Assembly: GCF_022376445.1 (NCBI RefSeq)
Contig: NW_025955028.1
Coordinates: forward strand, 152,860 to 216,859
From: Fomitopsis serialis
Taxonomy: Eukaryota; Basidiomycota; Agaricomycetes; Polyporales; Fomitopsidaceae
DNA length: 64,000 bases
Direction: 5' to 3'
This document shows, in pieces, positions 55,922 through 64,000 of the stretch. Each line of letters begins with the position of its first letter. Position 1 is the first letter of the stretch. Both the position numbers and the translations under genes were made by a program. The notes below the pieces were generated by a model. The model did no database searches, had not been told where the DNA came from, and saw nothing but the letters and a program-made list of their open reading frames with translations.

Positions 55922-56155
55922 TCCACATTGTGGAGAACAGAACGAGGGTGCTTCCAAAACCACACAAGCACGTAGGCAGACGGTCCGTAATGCGTCCACC
56001 TTGTGGAACAATGGAGCGGACCTGAGGAACTTGAAGTGAATGGACCGTCCACATCTTGGTCCACATCGTGGAATCGATCAGCTGAGCGTATGCACCGGAC
56101 CCACGGATGGATTTGTTATGGATGCGAAGATGTCACCTTCGGTCCACATAGTGGA
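55922..56155. promoter_or_regulatory. Four TCCAC-N3-GTGGA palindromes
   Basis: TCCACATTGTGGA (55922-55934), TCCACCTTGTGGA (55995-56007), TCCACATCGTGGA (56060-56072) and TCCACATAGTGGA (56143-56155). They lie between zinc-finger genes and could be protein-binding sites or repeated coding for VHIVE on the plus strand. Confidence 0.5.
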
Positions 56156-56334
56156 CATTTACACAGGAACTCTGATAAGCACTGCAGCCTCCGTCGCTGC
56201 GGTGGCGGACGGAGGACTTATTGTAGTACCTAGTACTGATTTGCAGTGTCGCCCAACCACGATAGTCACATGCACAGCCTTGCGGCAATCTGCTGCGTCA
56301 CGGTATTGTGGGCATTGGGCAACACTAGCTAGCG

Positions 56335-56685
56335 CTATGATTGGGGTCCTATCGTTCGTTCCTGCATATTGCCTTTAGCATCGATGATACTAAGTCCGCC
56401 GAGCGCCATGAGCGTCCGAGTCTCAGCCTCTTGCGAGTAGCCTATATACTCCATTGAGATACCGTAGTGATTTATCCAATGTGAACTGATCATGTGTTGA
56501 CCCATAATTGACATCTTTCCGAGTGCATTACGTGCCTCTTCGGGGATCGGACGACACGGTGTAACATCATGAAACTTACAGCGGCGGCCTACACACGAAG
56601 ACATGCCAGGAACAACGCAACTTTGGCGATGAGCTTCGCTTGCCACAGTCGGTAGTTCGACCGTCATGCTATTTATGTCTGTCAC
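56335..56685 (-). CDS. C2H2 zinc-finger cluster member 4 (short)
   Basis: A 116-codon frame with CKFHDVTPC and GQHMISSHW, giving a C-x7-C ... H-x4-H finger in one frame. The rest (EAETRTLMALGGLSIID) is helical. It may be one exon of a larger gene. Relation to its neighbours rests on the finger layout. Confidence 0.4.
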   Translation of the reverse strand: MTDINSMTVELPTVASEAHRQSCVVPGMSSCVGRRCKFHDVTPCRPIPEEARNALGKMSIMGQHMISSHWINHYGISMEYIGYSQEAETRTLMALGGLSIIDAKGNMQERTIGPQS

Positions 56686-56935
56686 TTCGGCCTATGCTAG
56701 CGTCACAACCAAGGAACGAGATTGGAGCAGAGATATATGGTAGAAAGCGAAACAGCATATACATCAATTCATAGCAACCGGGAAGAGCGCTTCATCTTCC
56801 CACATACAAAGCATAAACACAACGGGATAGAAACAAAGCACGACCTATTCTAACTTACAACGCCGATCGTAACAATATACCTGCCGTCTGACGTAGGGAG
56901 ACGTCGCAGAGGATAGTATGGACGGCACCCTACAC

Positions 56936-58462
56936 CTAAGTAACCTGAAACATTGTGTTGTAAGTCTCGACGGCGCTGAATATCACGGACAGCTGATAAC
57001 GTACCGTGCTTCCATCGCCCGATGCTTCGGCTTCCTCAAATCGCAGACACTTCCGCATGTGGCGTGTGAGTGCGTCAGACCGCGAAAGTTGGCGGCCACA
57101 TCGAGAGCACTTGCAAGCCATGTCTTTCAGATGCACTTGTTTGAGATGCTTCAGGAGGGACCCGAAGCTCTTAAGCACTGTGCGGCAACGTGGGCTCGTG
57201 GGAGAGAACCGCCATTGACAGATCGAGACCTCGATGTTGCTGTGGAGCTCGCGGTAGTGCCGCTTGAAGTCCTCAACGGGGACATTGCATGCCGCGTCGA
57301 AAGGACAGACATGACCTGTACTCCTTGGCGACACGATGACTCCAGCGTTGTCATGCGCATCCGTCGTTTCCGTCGCCGTCAACGCCAACTGCTCTGACCT
57401 TCGAAGCAATTCATCCCGAACAAGATCGCGTTCCTCCCTATAAATTCAATGCTCAGTGCAAACAACACAAATGTTTTCCCAACATCACATACTCAAGCTC
57501 CCGTTGCCGCCTTGTGAGGCTAGACGTGGATTCCCGCCGCAGCTCATAGGGTGCCCACCGTCGCGTTCGAGCCGTGTGCTGCGACGGCCTTGGGTGCGCG
57601 TTAGTAGATCTAAGGAGTACAACATAGTCAGCCCCTTTCATTTCCGTGAGTCTCGGCATGTGTGCGAGACACTTACCTGGTATTATTAACCATAAAGAAA
57701 TCCCCACGTTCGTGCTGCTGCTTCCTGAAGCTCCGCCGGATGGAGAAGCGTTGCCCCAGCGGGCCAGACTTCGATACGCCGGTGAGATAAGTCTTCAGAT
57801 GATGTCTCGCAGAACTTACGGAGTAGGTCGAGGGATCAGTGGACCTGCCATCGTGTCTTGTCCCGCTTGGTGTGTTCCGTCGGCCATAGCAACCGCGACC
57901 TCATTCGCGGGAACCAGTGCCTCTCTGTCATTCAGTCAGCTCGATAGCGCTTGCTCATCGTCAATGACATACGTACTGTAGAGTGCCCGCCGTAGTCAGA
58001 TCATGCGGGAGATCCTGTGAGACTCCTCCTTGATCGTAATCTAGGCGCATATTGAATGCCGATCCATCATACATCACTGGACTCTCGAGACTGCGATTAC
58101 GTCAAGCAAGCGCAACGAGTGCAAAGAACGTTCGGTAACGTACAATCCTGGCGAATAGTACGCCGAGTTTCCCCATGGCATCTCCGTGACGATGTCTTGA
58201 CCGAAGTTGTTGTTGAGACCAATTTCGAATCCACCGTCCAGCTGATCGGCGGCAGCTCCACTAGATGTCGCAGCCAGACGAGTGATCAAGGCAAGTCCAC
58301 AGCGGCTTAAGAGTGCAGAGCCTACCTGACAGCAGATGGCTCTGCGACACCCGCGTCGAGATCTTCGGTGTCCTGTATGTTTGATTGGAGTTGCGCAGTC
58401 CATTCACCCGCAGGTGGGTCCCAGCCGAACATCTCTGGCAATGCAGCCAGGGGGCGCTGCAT
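56936..58462 (-). CDS. C2H2 zinc-finger protein, cluster member 5, appears intact
   Basis: Starts MQRPLAALPEMFGWDPPAGE at 58462; the first exon ends at a GTAGGC donor (58325). Later exons include ADQLDGGFEIGLNN (58250-58150), ALVPANEVAVAMADGTHQ (57940-57850), a Gly/Ser-rich piece, and a coiled-coil-like RRESTSSLTRRQRELE ... REERDLVRDELLRRSEQL. The last exon carries three fingers: CPFDAAC...KRHYRELH, CQWRFSPTSPRC...LKHLKQVH and CSRCGRQLSRSDALTRH. The arrangement suggests a nuclear DNA-binding regulator; targets unknown. Exon junctions were only partly checked. Confidence 0.65.
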
Positions 58463-58469
58463 GCTGAGT

Positions 58470-60108
58470 CGATACCCTATTGGTGCTGGGATGCCAGGAG
58501 GGAGTTACATGAAGTTCAAGAAATCACGTAAGAGAGGCTTTTATACCCAAGGATCAAACCCAAGGATACCACATTATGGACATATCCCACAGTGGACCGC
58601 CTCCCATATATCCAGGACGCCCCCAGATACGCCCCAGACAGATATGGGACTTACCAAAACATATCTGGCCGAGCGGCCTGCCAATCGGGCGTTCGCGCCG
58701 AAGAGCCAGCAAATGACAACATGACATACAGCACCGAGGATATCCCTTACTCAGTTAATTAACTCAAGTATCGTTCAAAAGACGCGGTTTGCGGACTGCG
58801 TCTGCAAAGACATGGATGAGGTTAACATCGAATGCGCCGCAGAGAATGAGGGTTCAAACGTGCACCTTGTGCTTCAAAGATCTTCCTGGGACATGGAAAG
58901 CCATGGCGGTACGAACTAGAGCGGCGAAGGTGTACACATTGTGGACGATCCATTCTAGAAGACCGCTCGGTGGTCAGGCGACTCTTATGACCTGATGTTC
59001 TGCGAGATCATTCGGTCAACCAATTGTGTATAGCGCAAGTGAATATCAAATCACCTGAAGAGGAACGAAGCGTGCAGACTTGTCATGGCGGGGTTAGTGC
59101 TTTCAGGTCCCAGCTATCGACGCAACTTACAGACAGAAATGCGCTATACCGGCGTAACATTGTAAGTCAAGTCATGGAAGTTTGAACTTCACTGAAGACT
59201 CATGAGGGTTGTTTACATCCTTGAAATCGTCACAATCCTGCCACAATCAACTGGTTGAGTATAAATTGTGAATTGTGCCAGGTTGCCTCCGTCGGCCGTC
59301 GGTATAAGAGGGTGGACAAGCATTTACGCACCGAGATAACAGGGGCTCACGCCAACCATTGGACGACACCCGACGTGTTATAGCTTCTTACATACGACGT
59401 ATCAACCCGTCGAGGGTGTTATGATTGGTACCTATCTCCCAATGAGTGGGCCTTCCTTGTGCGATGGCTGAGGATGGCCACAGCCACTCCTCCACCCGCC
59501 CTAGTGCATATTGCGTAAACTCCGATGCCTATATAGTGCGAGAATTACCTTCTACAGCATCGCATCCCGCCTCTACTTGTTAAGTATGGTCCTCGCAATG
59601 GACTCCCGTGGCCAGCAAGAACATCGCAGTGGCTGTTCAAAGCGAAAGCGGCGGCGCACTGCTTTGCTGGCTTGAAATCGGATCTCTCACGCTCCAGGCC
59701 ACACACGCTGCAGAGCGCTTGGTACAGACGTCTAGGCTCCTCCTGTGCCGTAAGTACGCGATGGTCTGTGCGGTCCATCGTTTCGAATCGCTTTGACCAC
59801 ATATTCATTCCTGTTCCACGGATAGTTAGGGCCTGCCAGTGGCTCCTCTCGGTCGGGCCGGAGATAAATGACCTATGATGCCTGAACAAGAGGGCAGTAC
59901 CAGGCCGTGACGTGGCCGCGATGTCTCCGACACGCCACTTACTCGGACGGTACGAGACACAAGTACTTACTGCGAGCAACAATCTACTGACCGTGAGTGC
60001 AGTGCATCTATAGGAACGACTTGTCGCACGGCCTGAGAACCTTGCTTATGTGTGCTCAGAGTTACTCAAATCCCCGTCCTCTGTGGTCTGGTGAACCGTA
60101 CAGTCACC
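58470..60108. other. Mostly non-coding; weak minus-strand frame
   Basis: A minus frame at 59982-59545 (145 codons, with CSVCGLERERSDF) is moderately protein-like but has no recognised family or clear introns. A TACACATTGTGGA near 58935 resembles the palindromes at 56 kb. Confidence 0.3.
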
Positions 60109-61396
60109 ATGCCTCATTGTGCCGTCGATGGCGACAGTACACTCTTGTACTACGAGGACAGCGGCGTACCCAGTGGATCCACGGATTATGTTACCGTATT
60201 TCTCGTCCACGGCACGATGTTCTCAAGCGGTATGTCACAGTACTGTCAACGCACTACGCAAGTGATCATAGTTCACTGACGGATTGAGTTCTTCCAGCCA
60301 TATTTCGACCAATGATGCCCTATGCCGCGCATCACAATCTTCGACTCGTGCTCATCAATTGCAGGGACTACCCAGGTTCAACGCTGTACTCGGAGAGCGA
60401 GCTTGGGTCACTATCGTCCACTGATCCCGCGATACAGTCATCAGCACTTCAAGCCCGCGGACTCGAATTCGCGGAGTTCATTCGACGGTTCATCGAGACG
60501 CAGCGCATCCCGCCGATCATTGCATCACGCAGCGGCGGCGGCGGCGGCCGGCGCAGTGGGGGATTTACATTGCTAGGATGGTCGTCGGGCAACTGCCAAA
60601 CCATCCCGCTCCTATCGTATGCGGATCTGGTACCGGAGGCCACGAGGAAGCTGTTGGATGCGTATTTTCGATCGTTCGTCATGTATGGTATGTGACAGTC
60701 TCCGCATCTAACCCGTCTGTGGCTTAGCGCGTCTCGCAGACATATCGTTGCCAGCCACCGGCGAGGCCCCTGTACCGGGCGTGTGGGTACCTTTCCGCGA
60801 CGACACGCTCAGTCCGGCGGAGAAGTTCAGCCAGTTTTCCGAGTGGGTGTCCTACTATTTCACACCCACTGGTTTCGACGCTTCTCAGGATATCGACTCT
60901 CCCGGTATAAAGGAGGCGCTGGGTGCGCGCATCGCCTTACACACAGACAAGAAATTGCGTAGCTCGCAGAGGACGCCGACTGTCCACCGGATAGGTCCTG
61001 AGAAGATCCGCGAAGTATGCCACGTTGAGGTCATGGCGCGAAGCCAGAAGTACTACCAGGTCATAGACCCGGCCGTGTACCGAGAGATTGTCCGCCGTGC
61101 GATCCTCCAGGGCAGTGCAGACGGAGGAATGATCTGGCCGAACCTCAAAGTGGCCCTCGTATGGTGCGACATGACGAATAGCGACGTCGTCAGTGCGGCC
61201 ATGAAGCTGAAGGCGCTCGTGAGGCAGAGCAGAGCGAAGGGCGAGGGCCGTGATGTAGCGTTCCACAAACTGGAAAGGGCCAACCACTTCGTGGGTGCAT
61301 TTTGCATATGGACGGACTTCGCAGATACTGACAACGCTCTAGGCGCATTGGGACGAGCCCGAGAGGTTCACCTCGCTCCTTGCAGAGGTCATCTGA
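60109..61396 (+). CDS. Alpha/beta-hydrolase, 371 aa
   Basis: Four exons: 60109-60229, 60298-60687, 60740-61290 and 61343-61396 (1116 nt, phases consistent, introns 52-68 nt with a CTAAC branch site). Features: FLVHGTMFSSG (oxyanion-hole region, HG motif); LVLINCRDYPGST; nucleophile elbow LLGWSSGNC (G-x-S-x-G, Ser at about residue 155); and, created by the last splice, NHFAHWDEPERF supplying the catalytic His. A poly-Gly/Arg insertion (RSGGGGGRRSGG) precedes the elbow. No signal peptide, so probably cytosolic. Substrate unknown: esterase, lipase-like or secondary-metabolite hydrolase. The acid residue was not pinned down. The gene looks intact. Confidence 0.92.
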
Positions 61397-62140
61397 CAGG
61401 CGACAAGGCAACGGGCGTTCTCCTATCGTATCGTTCGTTCCTGTCTGCGTTCCTATGAGACCACACAATGATATGACAGCTTTCGCACTGCACAGCTGCT
61501 CCTGATAGGATCATAGCTCTCTGCGAGCTCGTTAACTCGTCAACTGTACCACACATGACCGAGTCGTTGCGCCATGCGCTCGGGTCTAGAGTTTCACGAG
61601 AGCAGTCCACTGGCATTCCGCGATGAACATTCGCAGCTTATCTAGTGGGAGACTATCAGGGACGGTACATCCTCAGGGTACCATGGAACGTCGTCCAACG
61701 AGTAGCCACACACTATCTGCGGGGAATCCGACGCGAGGACCGGCCGCCAAGCGTGAACGTTGCGGCCCCCTTTCTCGGCGTTCTCATTGTACGCATGTGT
61801 CCAGGGAGGTCCAGAGTCGCTGAGATACACAATCTCGAGGGCATTCAGCGTAGGCGGTGGTTCTACAGTATCAAGTGACCGCCTCTAGCGTAGGTTGTAT
61901 GAAGAAAACGTGCCCGAGATGTTTCATCGTTGATCATATGCCTCACTTGAAGCTCGAGGTGCATGTTGATCCACGATTGGCGCATGGTCATCGGGGAAAC
62001 CTAGACAAGGTATTGGTTGGCGAACTGGATGGATCATCGGATGAACCAATGCACTAGCAGATCAATGATGTCACTGCGTTATTACCGTTCGGGTCCAAGC
62101 TCAACACACGGACCCACATCAATCCAGAAAGTACAGGTCA
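61397..62140. other. Intergenic, no gene recognised
   Basis: Convergent gap between the hydrolase (plus) and the flavoprotein (minus). Short frames on both strands, none convincing. Confidence 0.5.
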
Positions 62141-63753
62141 TCAAGCAGCCTGCGCCGCCAGCTTCGCAGCTTCCGCTCCTGCCTTTCTCCCAAACACCGC
62201 CCCGGCCGTCAACCCACTCCCGCCTGGATAGTTGCCATAGAAGAGCCCGCCGACGACCTCACCAGTGGCGAAGAGGCCGCGAATGTTCTCCCCCTTCTCG
62301 TTCAAGACGTTTGCTGTATTAGGGTTGATCGCAAGGCCGCCGAAGGTGAACGTGATCCCGCATGCAACCTTCACGGCAAGGAACGGCGGCTTCTCGAGGG
62401 GTAGAGCCCAGTTCGACTTCGGCGGGTCGACGCTGAGCTGTGGCTGGGAGGAAACTGTCGACAGCCCGTCCTTGACGGCGGGATCCCATGTTCTGGACGG
62501 GTTCTCGGTTTTGGATGCACGGACCGCTGCATTGTAGGCTTCGATGGTGTGCACGAACGCTGCCTTGTCCTCCAGACCCTTCTGCGAGAGTGCATCTGCG
62601 AGCTCTTCAACGCTCTGCGCCCAGACCTTCTCGACCACGCCATCGTCGTACTCCTCCTTCCGCAACCATTCCACCACCTCGCTGTCCCACACCTGGAACG
62701 CGCATCCGCCCGGTTGGTGCAAGATCGCACGCCCGAACTTCGCGTACGTGTAGTTCCGGAAGTCCTCGCCCTCATCGACGAAGCGCTGCCCGCGGGCGTT
62801 GACCATGATGCCGAGCGGGTAGCCGGACTTGGTGAACTGGTTGCTGAGCACGCGGTCGCCGCAGTCGGAAGGTGCGTTTGCGTCCCAGCACGTAGAGTGG
62901 CAGCCGGTGGCGGAGAAATCCCCGATGAGCGAGGCGTTCAAAGGCCGCGTAGAGTGAAGCCGTCGCCGGTGTTGTAGGGCGTTCCTCGGACTGCAGGGCG
63001 CCGGCGTGAGTAGCATGTTCGATAGTGTAGGTGTATGTGGTGAGGCACCTTTGCTTGGGTCCAGTTTGGACTCATGTACTTCCGCGAAGGTCGGCACTTG
63101 ATTCGAACCCGCCACAAGCAAGAACCACAGAGGGTGAGTTGAGGATGGCTCTCTGCCCACCACGTTCAACCACCAGCCCTGCAATAATCCCTTCGTCTGT
63201 GACGAGTTCGACGGCAGGTGTATCAAACCACGTCTCGACGCCGGCCTCCTCCAGCGCGCGTCTGTGAGCCGCTATCAGACCTTTACCTCCGTCCGCGACG
63301 CTGGTGCCATACCGCCCCAGAACTTCTGTCGGCCGTTGACAAGGTATGCCTGACGATTGAAGGAGGGGTGAATGGGACGCCGACCTTCTCCGCCAACCAT
63401 CCCACCGCATCCCGGGACCCATCTACGACGGCCTTTACCATCGCAGGATCGCTCCTCCCATCCGAGAGGCGCATGAGGTCGTCCGTGAACTGTTGAGGAG
63501 TGTACGGATCCATGTCGATCGTCGCTGCGGTCTCCGGGGCGACGTTGGTAACGATGGGCAAGAGGTCTTGCAGGCCGCCGTGAACGGTACGATGGGCACC
63601 TGCAGTGAAGTAGCCATTACCACCCACCCATTCAGCGGGACCCTTCTCGACGACGAGGACGCGTCTGCTGCCAGCTTCGATAGCGGAGAGAGCGGCGCTA
63701 CTGGCAGCGTGTCCGGAGCCCACTACGATGCAATCAAAAGTGTTCGGCGACAT
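62141..63753 (-). pseudogene. FAD-dependent oxidoreductase, fumarate reductase/tricarballylate dehydrogenase-like, frameshifted
   Basis: The N-terminus MSPNTFDCIVVGSGHAASSA is the dinucleotide-binding GxGxxA fold, with VLVVEKGP next. Then FNRQAYLVNGRQKFWGGMA, VADGGKGLIAAHRRALE, VVLACGGFE, RGTPYNTGDG-like GTPYNTGDG, CHSTCWDANAP, QRFVDEGEDFRNYTYAKFG, CGITFTFGGLAIN and GLFYGNYPGGSG follow in family order. The two ends (63753-63365 and 62940-62141) are clean, but the middle needs frame changes near 63360, 63303, 63085 and 62942. One good intron (63048-62991) is also present. This is likely a decaying gene of the FAD_binding_2 family; clustered sequencing indels are the alternative. Confidence 0.8.
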
Positions 63754-64000
63754 GTTACTGAGGCGACCGGGCTAGATACGGATGGTTTCCAATGCACAGG
63801 CCATAGGCAAAGTAGTCAAGGCAAGACCAGAGTTAGGATAGCTTGACTGGCCGCCGTCGGCCTGCTGGTGGTCATGCGGACTCGACAGACATTGCCTCGA
63901 GCGTGACTCGGGCTGATTACAGTTCTTGTTATCAGCGAGTTCGGATGTGATGGTTGACCGTAAATCTGGTTGCGCATGGCAATAAGCTCCAGATCGCCAT
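63754..64000. other. Upstream region of the flavoprotein gene
   Basis: No gene seen up to the window edge. Confidence 0.4.

Noticed and set aside
61291..61458. Alternative C-terminus of the hydrolase read through 61291
   Set aside because: Splicing 61291-61342 yields the expected catalytic-His segment NHFAHWDEPERF; the read-through does not.

Overview
The window looks like an accessory, transposon-rich stretch of an Agaricomycete (mushroom-forming basidiomycete) genome, most likely a wood-decay-type fungus. The evidence is intron-dense genes with 50-60 nt introns (GT-AG, a few GC-AG, CT-A-C branch sites), a Plavaka-class transposase, a fungal TET/JBP-like 2OG-Fe(II) dioxygenase, an F-box/LRR-like gene, hAT and LTR elements, and no bacterial-style operons. 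No rRNA, tRNA or CRISPR was recognised. All identifications come from reading the sequence; no database search was run.

Layout. 0-2 kb: a TCAGACT-rich palindromic tract, then a minus-strand gene. 2.0-8.0 kb: a complete young LTR retroelement (201-bp LTRs that look identical, 5-bp target duplication GTTCG) inserted into the coding region of that gene. It has no recognisable pol. It carries two very long frame-overlapping ORFs (901 and about 850 codons) that contain at least 27 perfect short RNA-type hairpins; this is the most unusual object in the window. 8-12.4 kb: mostly non-coding, one weak gene. 12.4-21.7 kb: four tightly packed minus-strand multi-exon genes (767, 830, 387 and 551 aa in my exon models). 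The 830-aa one ends in a 2OG-Fe(II) dioxygenase domain of the kind expanded in mushrooms. They are divergent from a Plavaka transposase (22.7-25.9 kb, plus). 26.1-29.0 kb: two tandem paralogous three-exon genes of unknown function.

29.9-38.1 kb: a hAT element with a perfect 8-bp target duplication (CAGCAGAC). Its transposase is split by a second, 4.56-kb element bounded by 26-bp inverted repeats and filled with minisatellites. 38-45 kb: small inverted-repeat elements, dispersed repeats and GC-rich 16-bp-period arrays. 45.2-49.7 kb: an F-box gene split by a 3.3-kb insertion flanked by TTAA, itself holding a fragment of another gene. 50.3-58.5 kb: a minus-strand cluster of related small C2H2 zinc-finger genes, some apparently broken, with a cluster of TCCAC-N3-GTGGA palindromes. 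60.1-61.4 kb: an intact alpha/beta-hydrolase. 62.1-63.8 kb: a frameshifted FAD-dependent (fumarate reductase/tricarballylate dehydrogenase-like) flavoprotein.

How parts may work together: the Plavaka transposase with the divergent dioxygenase-containing block fits the known association of fungal TET/JBP-type enzymes with DNA transposons, but element ends for such a composite were not found. The other insertions (LTR, hAT, nested element, TTAA element) each break a gene, as expected of a repeat-accumulating region.
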